From positions 62,001-126,000 of the forward strand of contig CADEFU010000003.1 in the NCBI GenBank assembly GCA_902826695.1: DNA of 64,000 nt, given 5' to 3'. Shown here piece after piece: positions 43,758 to 52,666 of this stretch. This DNA is from an uncultured Alphaproteobacteria bacterium (lineage in GTDB: Bacteria > Pseudomonadota > Alphaproteobacteria > Micropepsales > Micropepsaceae). The first letter of the stretch is position 1; each line of letters opens with the position of its first letter. A model generated the notes under the pieces. It was not told the origin of the DNA. It did not search any database and saw nothing but the letters and a program-made list of their open reading frames with translations. The translations under genes and the position numbers were made by a program.

Positions 43758-44509
43758 TAGGCCCAGCCCGCACCCTTCTTGATGCCGAGCAATTCGCGAA
43801 ACGTCTTCGTGGGAATCTCGTCCACCTGGCCTTCTTTCAGCTGCCCCAAATGAAACGGCCCGAACGTCACGCGGATCAGCCGGTTCACCTTCACCCCGAT
43901 ATGCTCCATCAAGCGCCGCACCTCGCGGTTCTTGCCCTCTTTGAGCGCGATCGTCGCCCACGCGTTGCCGCCTTGCTGACGATCCATCTTCGCCTCGACA
44001 GGCTGATAGCGCACGCCGTCGATTTCCACGCCCTTCAAGATCCGGTCGAGATCCTCTTGCGTCAGCTTCCCGAACACGCGCACGCGATAGCGCCGGATCC
44101 ACCCGCCGGACGGCAGCTCCAACTTGCGTGCCAGCTCGCCATCGTTCGTGAGCAGCAGCAACCCTTCCGAATTGTAGTCGAGCCGCCCGATTGAAATCAC
44201 CCGCGGCATGCCTGCCGGCAGGCTCTCGAACACCGTCGCGCGACCTTTCTCGTCGCGGTGCGTTGTCACAAGCCCTTTGGGCTTGTGATAGCGGAAGAGC
44301 CGTGCCCGCTCCGGCTCCTTCACCGGCTTCCCGTCGACGGTGATCTTCGCCCCGGCCTTAACCTTGAACGCAGGCGTGGATAGCTTGTGACCGTCGACAG
44401 TCACCCGCCCCTCCGCAATCAACCGCTCAGCATCCCGGCGCGAGCAAACGCCCGCCCGCGCTAACACTTTTGCGATCCGGTCGCCGTCTTCCGCCTCTTT
44501 GTCGCTCAT
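43757..44509 (-). CDS. Pseudouridine synthase, RluB/RsuA family
   Basis: 250 residues from the ATG at 44509; the longer frame to 44764 lies opposite tadA. N-terminal S4 RNA-binding domain (about 10-60: 'RIAKVLARAGVCSRRDAERLI', split: RIAKVLARAG, CSRRDAERLI). Catalytic motif II 'SIGRLDYNSEGLLLLTNDG' has the active Asp near residue 108, and 'LKEGKNREVRRLMEHIG' is near 198. It makes a pseudouridine in 23S (RluB-type) or 16S (RsuA-type) rRNA; RluB-like is the more likely. It is joined to rsmD and divergent from tadA. Confidence 0.92.
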   Translation of the reverse strand: MSDKEAEDGDRIAKVLARAGVCSRRDAERLIAEGRVTVDGHKLSTPAFKVKAGAKITVDGKPVKEPERARLFRYHKPKGLVTTHRDEKGRATVFESLPAGMPRVISIGRLDYNSEGLLLLTNDGELARKLELPSGGWIRRYRVRVFGKLTQEDLDRILKGVEIDGVRYQPVEAKMDRQQGGNAWATIALKEGKNREVRRLMEHIGVKVNRLIRVTFGPFHLGQLKEGQVDEIPTKTFRELLGIKKGAGWA

Positions 44510-44549
44510 GGCCGGGGTTGTACCAGGAAGCTCGAAACGGCATACGGAA

Positions 44550-45017
44550 ATGATGACGCAAGCCGACGACCGTTGGATGGATGTCGCCCTCGCCGAGGCC
44601 GAGGCCGCGGCCGCGCGCGGCGAGGTACCGGTGGGCGCCGTGCTCGTGGGCCCGAACCCCGGCGAGATGCTCGCCTCCGCCGGAAACACGATCGTCGAAA
44701 CCAAGGACCCGACCGCGCACGCCGAGATGCTGGTCATCCGCTCGGCCGCCAAGCGTCTCGGCAACGAACGCCTCGTCGGCGCGACGCTCTACGTAACACT
44801 CGAACCCTGCGCGATGTGCGCGGGCGCGATCTCCTTCGCCCGCATCAAGCGCGTGGTCTACGCGGCACCAGACCCGAAGGGCGGCGCCGTCGCCCACGGC
44901 CCCAAGTTCTTCGAACAGCCGACCTGCCATCACCGGCCCGAGGTTGTGCGCATGGGCAGCGACACGGAGGCCAAGGCGGCGACGCTTCTCAGGGACTTTT
45001 TCCGTGCCCGGCGTTGA
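44550..45017 (+). CDS. tadA: tRNA-specific adenosine deaminase
   Basis: 155 residues (ATG at 44550, or the next ATG at 44553). The zinc site of the deaminase fold is complete: 'TAHAEMLVIRSA' with His and the proton-shuttling Glu, and 'LEPCAMCAGAISFARI' with both Cys. 'VPVGAVLVGP' and 'VYAAPDPKGGAVAH' are TadA-like. It deaminates the wobble adenosine of tRNA-Arg(ACG) to inosine. The divergent pseudouridine synthase begins 41 bp away, so RNA-modifying genes cluster here. Confidence 0.93.
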   Translation: MMTQADDRWMDVALAEAEAAAARGEVPVGAVLVGPNPGEMLASAGNTIVETKDPTAHAEMLVIRSAAKRLGNERLVGATLYVTLEPCAMCAGAISFARIKRVVYAAPDPKGGAVAHGPKFFEQPTCHHRPEVVRMGSDTEAKAATLLRDFFRARR

Positions 45018-45085
45018 TCTAGGCCCTGGAGGCGCACGGCCCACCCCGCTAAGGTCCCCCATCGATATTGAAACAGGAGGACCAG

Positions 45086-46327
45086 ATGGATTTCGACTAC
45101 ACCCCCCGCCAAAAGGAATGGATGCGCCGCGTCGGCGAGTTCATGGACAAGTACGTCCACCCGGCGGAGAAGGTCTACAACGACCAGATGGCCGAAGCCC
45201 GCGCGAAGGGCAATCCGTGGATCGTCGTGCCGGTCGTCGAGGAGCTGAAGGCCAAAGCAAAGGCGCAAGGCCTTTGGAACCTGTTCCTCAACGAAAGCAA
45301 ACACGGCGCGGGGCTGACGAACCTCGAATACGCGCCGCTCGCCGAAATGATGGGCGGCGTCGGCTTCGCATCGGAAGTGTTCAACTGCTCGGCGCCCGAC
45401 ACCGGCAACATGGAAGTGCTGGAGCGCTACGGCAACGAAGCGCAGCAGAAGAAGTGGCTGACGCCGCTCCTCGCGGGCGAAATCCGTTCGGCCTTCATCA
45501 TGACGGAGCCTGAGGTCGCCTCATCCGACGCGTCGAACATCCGCACGCGTATCGAACGCCAAGGCGATCATTACATCATCAACGGCCGCAAGTGGTGGTC
45601 CTCGGGCATGGGCGATCCGCGCTGCAAGATCATGATCGTGATGGGCAAGACCGACCCCAGCGCTGACAAGTATCGCCAGCAAAGCCAAATCCTCGTCGAA
45701 ACGAACACGCCGGGCGTCCACGTCAAGCGCATGCTGCCCGTGTTCGGCTTCGACGATGCGCCGCACGGCCACGCCGAAATCGTGTTCGAGAACGTCAAGG
45801 TTCCGGTTGAGAACATGATCCTGGGCGAAGGCCGCGGCTTCGAGATCGCGCAAGGGCGCTTAGGCCCGGGCCGCATCCACCACTGCATGCGCACGATCGG
45901 CGCTGCCGAACGCGCGCTGGCCTCGATGTGCAAACGCTTGATGACGCGCGAAGCATTCGGCAAGCGCATCTCCGAACACTCGGTGTGGGAGCAGCGCGTG
46001 GCCGAGGCGCGCATCAACATCGAGATGTGCCGCCTGCTCACGCTGAAGGCCGCCGACATGATGGACAAGGTCGGCAACAAGGTCGCCCGCACCGAAATCG
46101 CGATGATCAAAGTCGCCGCGCCGCGTATGGCGTTGCAGGTGATCGACGACGCGATCCAAGCCTGGGGCGGCGCCGGCGTGACGACGGACTCCGGGTTGGC
46201 ACGCCTCTATGCCGGTCAGCGCACGCTGCGCCTCGCCGACGGCCCGGACGAAGTGCACAACCGCACGATCGCACGGCTTGAGTTCGGCAAGCACTCCAAC
46301 CAAATGCGCATGGAAGCGGCGGAGTAG
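45086..46327 (+). CDS. Acyl-CoA dehydrogenase (ACAD10/11-like)
   Basis: 413 residues from the ATG at 45086 with AGGAGGA 4 bases upstream. '[20 protein letters not shown]' and '[19 protein letters not shown]' are the flavin-binding middle domain, '[17 protein letters not shown]' and '[32 protein letters not shown]' (split: [32 protein letters not shown]) the C-terminal helical domain. The form resembles ACAD11, which works on 4-phosphorylated acyl-CoAs made by an attached kinase. Two kinase-like phosphotransferases lie at 48-50 kb. Substrate is inference. Confidence 0.92.
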   Translation: MDFDYTPRQKEWMRRVGEFMDKYVHPAEKVYNDQMAEARAKGNPWIVVPVVEELKAKAKAQGLWNLFLNESKHGAGLTNLEYAPLAEMMGGVGFASEVFNCSAPDTGNMEVLERYGNEAQQKKWLTPLLAGEIRSAFIMTEPEVASSDASNIRTRIERQGDHYIINGRKWWSSGMGDPRCKIMIVMGKTDPSADKYRQQSQILVETNTPGVHVKRMLPVFGFDDAPHGHAEIVFENVKVPVENMILGEGRGFEIAQGRLGPGRIHHCMRTIGAAERALASMCKRLMTREAFGKRISEHSVWEQRVAEARINIEMCRLLTLKAADMMDKVGNKVARTEIAMIKVAAPRMALQVIDDAIQAWGGAGVTTDSGLARLYAGQRTLRLADGPDEVHNRTIARLEFGKHSNQMRMEAAE

Positions 46328-46352
46328 GCCCGCCCGCAGGCATCGGCAAGTC

Positions 46353-46384
46353 AAGGCGCACCTCAACGGTGCGCCTTTTTTTGC
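46353..46384 (+). terminator. Terminator after the acyl-CoA dehydrogenase
   Basis: 10-bp stem AAGGCGCACC / GGTGCGCCTT with loop TCAAC, then seven T, 26 bp after the stop. Confidence 0.92.
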
Positions 46385-46437
46385 GGTGCCGATCCTGGCG
46401 AAGCTACGCGAAGGGTATTACCGCGCTAACGGCGGGC

Positions 46438-47979
46438 TCAAGCCGCCCGAGTCGCGCTCTTCGCCAGCGGAAGGGTCACGGTCACCGTCGTGCCGTGTCC
46501 CTCTTGGCTTTCAAGCGCGAACTGCCCGCCGTGCAGCTGCGCGAGCGACTTGACGAGCGCAAGACCCAACCCCGAACCGCCATGTGCGCGTGCCGGATCG
46601 TTCGAGACCTGCTCGAACGGGTGCGCCAGCCGCGGCAGGATGTCGGCCGGAATTCCGATGCCGTTGTCGCGCACGACGAGGCGCATGTAGTCGTCCTCAG
46701 CCGACGCCTCGATCTCGATCGCGCCGCCGGAATTGGTGAACTTGACCGCGTTCGATACCAGGTTGAGCAAGATTTGTTTGAACGCACGCGGATCGGCCGC
46801 CAGAACCAAATCGTCCGGCGTCACACGCGTGTTGATCGTCACCTGCCGGTCTTCCGCGCGCATCGCAAGCAGCCGGACGCTGTTTGCGATCACCTCGCTT
46901 GCCGAGAATTCCTCGATGTGCAGTTCGAATTTTCCGGCCTCGATCTTCGACATGTCGAGCAGGTCGTTGATGAGATCGAGCAGCAGGCTGCCCGACTCGT
47001 GGATCAGCTTCGCATACTCGCCATAGCGCTCGTTGCCGAGCGGGCCGAACATCTCGCGGCCGATAATGTCCGAGAACCCCATAATCGCATTTAAGGGCGT
47101 GCGAAGCTCATGGCTCATATTGGCCAAGAAACGCGATTTTGTGTGGCTTGCGAACTCCGCCCGCTCGCGCGCGGCTTGCAATACGCTTTCGTGCTTCTTG
47201 TGCTCGGTCACGTCGCGTGAGATCGAGATCGCGCCCAAGTGATCGCCCGTCGCCGGATCGAACACGAAACGTACCCGCGTTTCCGCCCAAACATAGTGAC
47301 CCTGAGTGTTTAGGAGGCGGTGCGTCAGCGTCGCGGTTCTACGGTTGTCCCGCGCCTCCTGGAGCACACGCTTGACCATATCGAGGTCGTCCGGATGGCA
47401 GCGTGTATACGCAGGCTCTCGCAAATACTCGTCCGGCTCGCACCCGAGCAGCTGAAGCACAGCCGGCGATACAAAGACCGGCGAGCCGTCGCGCTCATGA
47501 CGGACGATCATATCCGTCGCCTCCTCGGCGAGGAAGCGATAGGCGGCCTCGCGCGCGCGTGTCTCGAGCACCGCGGCGACTTCCGCCGTCACGTCGCGCA
47601 CCACGCCCAGCAACGCCACAACCTTGCCCGCCGCGTCGCGTTCAACGTCGCCATGAGTATCGATCACGCGCTCGCCGTGTCCGACATCGATGCGGCAGCG
47701 ATAGTGGAAAGGTTTGCCGTCGGCCATGCCGCTTGCAACGCCAAGCGCCACCGCGACACGATCGTCTTCGTGAATATGCCGAACCAGATAGTCCGCCGAC
47801 GGTTTCACGCGCGCCGGATCAAGGCCCAAAAGCGCAAAGAAGCCCGGTGACCAGTGCGGATCCGCCTCGCCCACTTGGTGCCGCCAATAGCCCATGTTTG
47901 CCGCGCGCTCGGCCAGCGCAAAGTGCGCCCCGAGTTCGAGCAGCTGCACGGCCTGAGAGGTTGGCGGCTTCAGGGACAT
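46438..47979 (-). CDS. PAS domain sensor histidine kinase (cytoplasmic)
   Basis: 513 residues from the ATG at 47979. Two PAS domains: about 28-140 ('MGYWRHQVGEADPHWSPGFF') and about 155-280 ('MIVRHERDGSPVFVSPAVLQ', ending 'GAISISRDVTEHKKHE'). These are followed by a HisKA dimerisation helix with the phospho-acceptor His in 'ANMSHELRTPLNAIMG' and a HATPase with 'NLVSNAVKFT', 'DNGIGIPADI' and 'GSGLGLALV'. There are no membrane helices, so it senses a cytoplasmic signal. No response regulator lies beside it, so it is an orphan here. Confidence 0.94.
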   Translation of the reverse strand: MSLKPPTSQAVQLLELGAHFALAERAANMGYWRHQVGEADPHWSPGFFALLGLDPARVKPSADYLVRHIHEDDRVAVALGVASGMADGKPFHYRCRIDVGHGERVIDTHGDVERDAAGKVVALLGVVRDVTAEVAAVLETRAREAAYRFLAEEATDMIVRHERDGSPVFVSPAVLQLLGCEPDEYLREPAYTRCHPDDLDMVKRVLQEARDNRRTATLTHRLLNTQGHYVWAETRVRFVFDPATGDHLGAISISRDVTEHKKHESVLQAARERAEFASHTKSRFLANMSHELRTPLNAIMGFSDIIGREMFGPLGNERYGEYAKLIHESGSLLLDLINDLLDMSKIEAGKFELHIEEFSASEVIANSVRLLAMRAEDRQVTINTRVTPDDLVLAADPRAFKQILLNLVSNAVKFTNSGGAIEIEASAEDDYMRLVVRDNGIGIPADILPRLAHPFEQVSNDPARAHGGSGLGLALVKSLAQLHGGQFALESQEGHGTTVTVTLPLAKSATRAA

Positions 47980-48070
47980 GGGCCTAGGTTCACGCAACAC
48001 CAACGCAGCCTACGGGTATTGCGTAAACTTGCGCTGAGTAACGATGCTTAAGCGCCGGTTAATCGCGCGA

Positions 48071-49114
48071 CTAACCTGCCGTGCGCGCTAGCCGCCAAGC
48101 GCGCTCGGCAAGGAATTGGCAAGTATTTCCGAACTGAGCTGCGGTTTCCGAGCTCGCGTTCCCGTCGAGCCCGCGCTTGTAAACACCTTGCGCGATCGAG
48201 GCGAGCCGGAAGATCGCAAAGCTCAGATAGAACGCCCAGTTCTCGATCCGATCGCGCCCCGCGCGCGCGCAGTACTTCGCAAGATACTCGGCCTCCGAGG
48301 GGATGCCCGTTGCCGCAAAGTCGACACCCACAAGCCCACCTTGGCGCGGGTTCTGCACGTGATAGCCCATGCAGTTGTACGCAACGTCTGCCAGCGGATG
48401 CCCGATCGTCGAAAGCTCCCAATCGAGCACCGCGATCATGCGCGGCTCGCTGGGGTGAAAGATCGTGTTCTCAAGCCGGTAGTCGCCATGCGCGATCGAA
48501 ACGCTGTCGTCGGCCGGAATGTTGTGCGGCATCCACTCGATCAGCTTTTCCATCTCCGCAATCTGATCGGTCTGCGCCGCCCGGTACTGCGTGATCCAGC
48601 GCGCGATCTGCCGGTCGAAGTAGTTGCCGGGTCTCCCGAAGTCGCCAAGCCCAACGCGCGCGAAGTCCACCTTGTGCAGCCGCGCCATAACGTCGTTCAT
48701 GCTGTCATAGATCGCCGCGCGCTCGGCCGGAGCGACGTCGGGCAACCGCGGATCGCGGAAAATGCGTCCCTCGAGAAAGTCCATCACATAAAACGAAGTG
48801 CCGACGACGCTCTCGTCCTCGCACAGCACATGCATCGTGGGCACCGGTACGTCGGTTGCGGCCAGCGCCTTCATGATCCGGTATTCGCGATCGACCTGGT
48901 GCGCACTCTTGAGCAATACGCCAGGCGGCTTCTTGCGCATCACATAGCGCTTGCCACCGGCCGAGAGCAGGAACGTCGGGTTCGACTGCCCGCCGCCGAA
49001 TTGCTGCACCGCGAGCGTGCCTTCGAAGGCCGGCATATTGGCCCTTAGATAGCGCTCCAGCGCCGCCTCGTCGAAGCGGTGCGCAGCGCGAACGGCTCCG
49101 GGCTCGTAGCTCAT
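48071..49114 (-). CDS. ACAD10-type phosphotransferase (APH/ChoK family), copy 1
   Basis: 347 residues from the ATG at 49114; a GTG at 49132 would add six. Kinase-fold signatures: 'LAVQQFGGGQSNPTF' near 40, the Lys-containing 'YVMRKKPPGVLLKSAH', Brenner motif 'SIAHGDYRLENTIFHP' with catalytic Asp, and 'VLDWELSTIGHPLADVAY' with the metal Asp. This subgroup accompanies acyl-CoA dehydrogenases and phosphorylates 4-hydroxyacyl-CoA in characterised cases. It follows the second copy by 27 bp on the same strand. Confidence 0.9.
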   Translation of the reverse strand: MSYEPGAVRAAHRFDEAALERYLRANMPAFEGTLAVQQFGGGQSNPTFLLSAGGKRYVMRKKPPGVLLKSAHQVDREYRIMKALAATDVPVPTMHVLCEDESVVGTSFYVMDFLEGRIFRDPRLPDVAPAERAAIYDSMNDVMARLHKVDFARVGLGDFGRPGNYFDRQIARWITQYRAAQTDQIAEMEKLIEWMPHNIPADDSVSIAHGDYRLENTIFHPSEPRMIAVLDWELSTIGHPLADVAYNCMGYHVQNPRQGGLVGVDFAATGIPSEAEYLAKYCARAGRDRIENWAFYLSFAIFRLASIAQGVYKRGLDGNASSETAAQFGNTCQFLAERAWRLARTAG

Positions 49115-49141
49115 GGGTTCACGCAGTCGCACATCGCCGGA

Positions 49142-50230
49142 TCAATCCTTCGCACCCGCACGCTTCGCGTAGTGCCAACCAAGTTCGGCAAGCGGCTTGA
49201 CCGATGCCGCCATCGTCGTTGCATGCGCGCTCGCGGCGGTTCCATCGCGCACGCGCCCGGCGATCCCCTGCAAGATGCCGGCGATGCGGAAGAAGTTGTA
49301 GGCGAAATAGAAGTCGAGTCCCTCGATCCCCGGCCGTCCCGTGCGCTTGCAATACATCGCGACATACTCGCTCTCCGTCGGAATGCCGAGCGCGGGCAGA
49401 TCGGCATCCGACAGGCTGCCTGTTCCCCCGCCGGTCCCGCCCGCAGGCATGCGCCACTGCATGATGTGATAGGTGAAATCCGCAAGCGGATCGCCGATTG
49501 TCGAGATCTCCCAATCGAGCACCGCCAACACCTTCGGTTCGGTCGGATGCAGGATCATATTGTCGAGCCGGTAGTCTCCGTGCACGATCGCCGCGCGCTC
49601 GCCCGGCGGAATATGCTCGGGCAACCAGGCCATCAGCTTGTTCATCGCCGGTATGGATTCGGTCTCGGAGGCGACATACTGCTTGCCCCACCGCGAAATC
49701 TGCCGCGCGAAATAGCTCCCGGGCTTCCCGAAATCCTCAAGCCCCAATTTCACGTGATCGAGCTGATGCAATTTCGCGAGCGTTTCGTTCATCGCGTCGT
49801 AAATGGCGTGTCGCTGTTTCGGCTCCAGGCCGGGCAGCTGCGGCTCCCAGATGACCCGTCCCTCAACGCACTCCATCACATAGAACATCGTGCCCACGAT
49901 GCTCTCGTCCTGACAAAGCACGTAAGGTTTCGGCACCGGAAACCCGGTCGGATAAAGCGCCGAGATAATCCGAAACTCCCGGTCGACCGCATGCGCCGAC
50001 GGCAACAGCTTCCCGGGCGGCTTACGCCGAAGCACATACTTGGCCTTCGGCGTGATCAGTTGATAGGTGGGATTGGATTGCCCCCCCTTGAATTGCCTGA
50101 TCGAAAGCGGCCCCTCGAACCCCTTGATGTGTTCGCTCAGATAAGCCTCAAGCTTCGCAACATCCAGCGCATGCTGCGGCGTCACCTCTTTGGTGCCGCT
50201 GAACTGTTCCTGACGCGACGGTTGAGACAT
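49142..50230 (-). CDS. ACAD10-type phosphotransferase (APH/ChoK family), copy 2
   Basis: 362 residues from the ATG at 50230. It aligns with copy 1 throughout: 'SIRQFKGGQSNPTYQLI', 'YVLRRKPPGKLLPSAHAVDR', 'AIVHGDYRLDNMILHP', 'VLDWEISTIGDPLADFTYH' and 'AMYCKRTGRPGIEGLDFYFA'. The N-terminus has an extra 'SRQEQFSGTKEVTPQ' segment. The shared motifs suggest an old tandem duplication with divergence, perhaps for different acyl chain types. The GxxExxY element lies 98 bp upstream. Confidence 0.9.
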   Translation of the reverse strand: MSQPSRQEQFSGTKEVTPQHALDVAKLEAYLSEHIKGFEGPLSIRQFKGGQSNPTYQLITPKAKYVLRRKPPGKLLPSAHAVDREFRIISALYPTGFPVPKPYVLCQDESIVGTMFYVMECVEGRVIWEPQLPGLEPKQRHAIYDAMNETLAKLHQLDHVKLGLEDFGKPGSYFARQISRWGKQYVASETESIPAMNKLMAWLPEHIPPGERAAIVHGDYRLDNMILHPTEPKVLAVLDWEISTIGDPLADFTYHIMQWRMPAGGTGGGTGSLSDADLPALGIPTESEYVAMYCKRTGRPGIEGLDFYFAYNFFRIAGILQGIAGRVRDGTAASAHATTMAASVKPLAELGWHYAKRAGAKD

Positions 50231-50328
50231 GGGCGTGGGCCTCGCTGATTTGCGGGCCACATTCATAACCATTCCGGGCGGGGAGGGAAGGGCGCTTTTC
50301 CGATGTCCGGCCACGAGAAGAAAGGAAT

Positions 50329-50889
50329 CTCACACAGTGAAACAATGAAACGATGGCGCGCCTACGGCGCGCTGTCGTCCGGTTGCTTCCACACGTGAAT
50401 GCTGGTCAGGTCCGCTCGCACGTTGATCACCCTTTGGGCGCCTTTCTTGAAGGTCGCGGCTCCAAAGTTAAGCAGGAGGCCAAGCGGTAGGTGGAGCAGC
50501 CTTAGGTAGGTCAAAACTTGCTTCGGATGCACAGGTGCAACCTTCTCAACGGACTTCAACTCGATCAGCAGCCTGCCTTCGATGAGCAAATCCGCCTTGA
50601 AGACATCCTCCAATCGGATGCCCCCGTAGACGAGCGGAATCGGCTTTTGCCGTTCTACCTGTAGTCCTTGCTTCGCCAGCAGCTCTGCCATCACGGCCTC
50701 ATAGGCCGACTCCAAAAGTCCTGGCCCAAGGGCGCGATGAATTGCTAGGCCAACCCCAAGTGCGTAGCGCGCGAGTTGCTCGATGTCTTTCATTCTCTCA
50801 TCGAATGATCGAAAGGCGGCAAAAGAACGACGCACGCACAGGGCGCACCCGAGAGGGCACGCCATAGTTTCATTGTTTCATTGTGTGAG
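50329..50889. mobile_element. 561-bp element with terminal inverted repeats carrying a GxxExxY gene
   Basis: Left end from 50329: CTCACACAGTGAAACAATG, continuing AAACGATGGCGCGC. Right end, read on the minus strand from 50889: CTCACACAATGAAACAATG, continuing AAACTATGGCGTGC. There are about 3-4 mismatches in 33 bases. The one gene inside fills almost the whole element; its stop lies in the left inner palindrome GCGCGCCTACGGCGCGC and its frame opens inside the right repeat. The element sits between the purD stop (9 bp away) and a phosphotransferase gene. The sibling at 43058-43182 has the same ends. No target duplication is clear. No transposase is present. Confidence 0.78.
50362..50793 (-). CDS. 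GxxExxY protein (PD-(D/E)XK nuclease-like fold)
   Basis: 143 residues from the ATG at 50793 with GAGAG before it; the frame is open to 50865 inside the right terminal repeat. 'LAIHRALGPGLLESAYEAVM' contains the naming motif Gly25-x-x-Glu28-x-x-Tyr31. 'VFKADLLIEGRLLIELKSVE' gives the candidate active site Asp68, Glu78 and Lys80, and 'LTYLRLLHLPLGLLLNFG' is the family's C-terminal core. The family (PDDEXK_3 / TIGR04256) has no settled function. Here it is the only gene of an inverted-repeat-bounded element, which suggests that it acts on, or is carried by, those repeats. Confidence 0.88.
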   Translation of the reverse strand: MKDIEQLARYALGVGLAIHRALGPGLLESAYEAVMAELLAKQGLQVERQKPIPLVYGGIRLEDVFKADLLIEGRLLIELKSVEKVAPVHPKQVLTYLRLLHLPLGLLLNFGAATFKKGAQRVINVRADLTSIHVWKQPDDSAP

Positions 50890-50897
50890 TATTCTGC

Positions 50898-52169
50898 TTA
50901 CGCCCGCTTCACCGCACGCCACCCGATATCGCGGCGAGCGAACCCTTCCGGCCAGTCGATCAAATCCACCGCGCGGTATGCGCGCGCCTGCGCCTCGGCC
51001 ACGTCGCGCCCCAGTGCCGTAACGTTCAACACGCGCCCGCCGTTTGCGACCACAGCGCCTTCCTTCACGACCGTTCCCGCGTGAAAGATCTCAACGCCCT
51101 CGACCGCCGCAGCCTTTTCGAGACCCCGGATCGCGGTCCCCTTGAGCGGCGCTTCCGGATAGCCCTTGGCCGCCATCACGACGGTGAGCGCTGCTTCGTC
51201 CCGCCAGCGCGCATCGACCGTTTTCAACGCCCCGTCGGCGACCGCAAGCAGCAGAGGCACAATGTCCGACTTGAGCCGCATCATCAGGACCTGACACTCC
51301 GGATCCCCGAACCGCGCGTTGTATTCGATGAGCTTTGGCCCTTCCTTTGTCAGCATCAACCCGGCGAACAACACACCCTTGAACGGTCGCCCCAGCGCCT
51401 TCATCGCGCGAACGGTTGGAAGAATGATCCGCTCTAGCGTCTGCTTCTCGATTGCCGCCGTAAACACCGGCGCCGGCGAGTACGCGCCCATTCCACCGGT
51501 ATTGGGCCCGACGTCGCCGTCACCCACACGCTTATGATCCTGCGCCGCGCCAAACGGCAGCACCGTCTCGCCGTCGCAAAGTGCGAAGAAGCTCGCTTCC
51601 TCGCCCTCCATAAACTCTTCGATGACGACGCTCTGGCCCGACGCACCGAACGCGCCGGAGAACATCGAGTCGATTGCTGCCGACGCTTCGGCGCGCGTAG
51701 ACGCGATGATCACGCCTTTGCCCAGTGCCAATCCATCCGCCTTCACAACAACCGGCAACGGATGATCCGCCGCATAGTCCTTCGCCGCCGCCGCGTCGTT
51801 GAACCGGCGGAACCGCGCCGTTGGAATTCCCTCCGCTTCGCACAGCTCCTTCGTAAACCCCTTCGACCACTCAAGTTCGGCGGCAGCCTTCGACGGTCCG
51901 AAGTGCTTGATCCCGGCTGCCGCCAATCGATCAGCCAATCCGCCTGCCAGCGGATTGTCCGGTCCGATCACGACGAAGTCGATGCGCGTCTCGCGCGCAA
52001 ACGCCACGATCCGGTCGAAGTCCATCGCATCGATCGCGACGCATTCCGCGACCTTCGCAATCCCCGCATTCCCGGGCGCGCAATAAAGCTTGGTCGTCAG
52101 CGGCGACGCCGCAATCGCCCAACACAGCGAGTGCTCCCGCCCACCCGAACCGATAACGAGGATTTTCAT
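50898..52169 (-). CDS. purD: Phosphoribosylamine-glycine ligase
   Basis: 423 residues. '[19 protein letters not shown]' opens the protein; then '[17 protein letters not shown]', ATP-grasp elements '[15 protein letters not shown]' near 134 and '[16 protein letters not shown]' near 200, '[21 protein letters not shown]' (split: [22 protein letters not shown]) and '[18 protein letters not shown]'. It makes glycinamide ribonucleotide, the second step of purine synthesis. Its stop lies 9 bp from the GxxExxY element. Confidence 0.97.
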   Translation of the reverse strand: MKILVIGSGGREHSLCWAIAASPLTTKLYCAPGNAGIAKVAECVAIDAMDFDRIVAFARETRIDFVVIGPDNPLAGGLADRLAAAGIKHFGPSKAAAELEWSKGFTKELCEAEGIPTARFRRFNDAAAAKDYAADHPLPVVVKADGLALGKGVIIASTRAEASAAIDSMFSGAFGASGQSVVIEEFMEGEEASFFALCDGETVLPFGAAQDHKRVGDGDVGPNTGGMGAYSPAPVFTAAIEKQTLERIILPTVRAMKALGRPFKGVLFAGLMLTKEGPKLIEYNARFGDPECQVLMMRLKSDIVPLLLAVADGALKTVDARWRDEAALTVVMAAKGYPEAPLKGTAIRGLEKAAAVEGVEIFHAGTVVKEGAVVANGGRVLNVTALGRDVAEAQARAYRAVDLIDWPEGFARRDIGWRAVKRA

Positions 52170-52227
52170 GCTGGCAGCCCGTCCAAAGTTGGCGTGGTCT
52201 TAGGGGCGCCCGGCGTATGTTGTCCAG

Positions 52228-52635
52228 TCAATGCGCGACGATCGTCAGCGTCACGCGGTTGCTCTCCCCAACTCGCGCATACGACACGTCGGCGCACAGC
52301 CCCATCACCATGGAAATGCCCGCTTGCCCAACCGGTCGCTCGCCCGGCGATTGCAGCGGCGGCGTCCACGCGGTCAAGTCGAACGGTGGCGCGTCGTCTT
52401 CGAAGGTGAGGGTCAAAGCGCCGGCGGCTACTCCAGACAACCGCACCGGCCGTTCGCTTTCGCCGCCGTAGCCGTACTTGATTGTGTTGGTAAACAGCTC
52501 CTCGACCACGACGCGCGCCCGCCGAGCCACGTCGCTTGCAACGCTGCGCCCGTCACAAAACGCGTCGAGGGCCTCTAGCGCAACCTGCAAGCCCCTTGTG
52601 GTCGCCGGGACGTTCACGTCAAGATCGGCAGGCAT
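52228..52635 (-). CDS. Anti-sigma-factor-type serine kinase (HATPase_c_2)
   Basis: 135 residues, RsbW/SpoIIAB-like GHKL ATPase. N-box 'VVVEELFTNTIKYGYGG' with Glu45 and Asn50, then 'FEDDAPPFDLTAW' at 79-90 in place of the D-x-G box, and the Gly-rich lid 'PVGQAGISMVMGL' at 101-113. Such kinases phosphorylate a STAS partner, and a PP2C phosphatase reverses it; both partners lie at 53.7-57.2 kb. It is divergent from the FecR gene, 31 bp apart. The sigma factor or other target is not in the window. Confidence 0.87.
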   Translation of the reverse strand: MPADLDVNVPATTRGLQVALEALDAFCDGRSVASDVARRARVVVEELFTNTIKYGYGGESERPVRLSGVAAGALTLTFEDDAPPFDLTAWTPPLQSPGERPVGQAGISMVMGLCADVSYARVGESNRVTLTIVAH

Positions 52636-52666
52636 TCATCGGTCCTGTCACGGGAATCCGCGAGCA

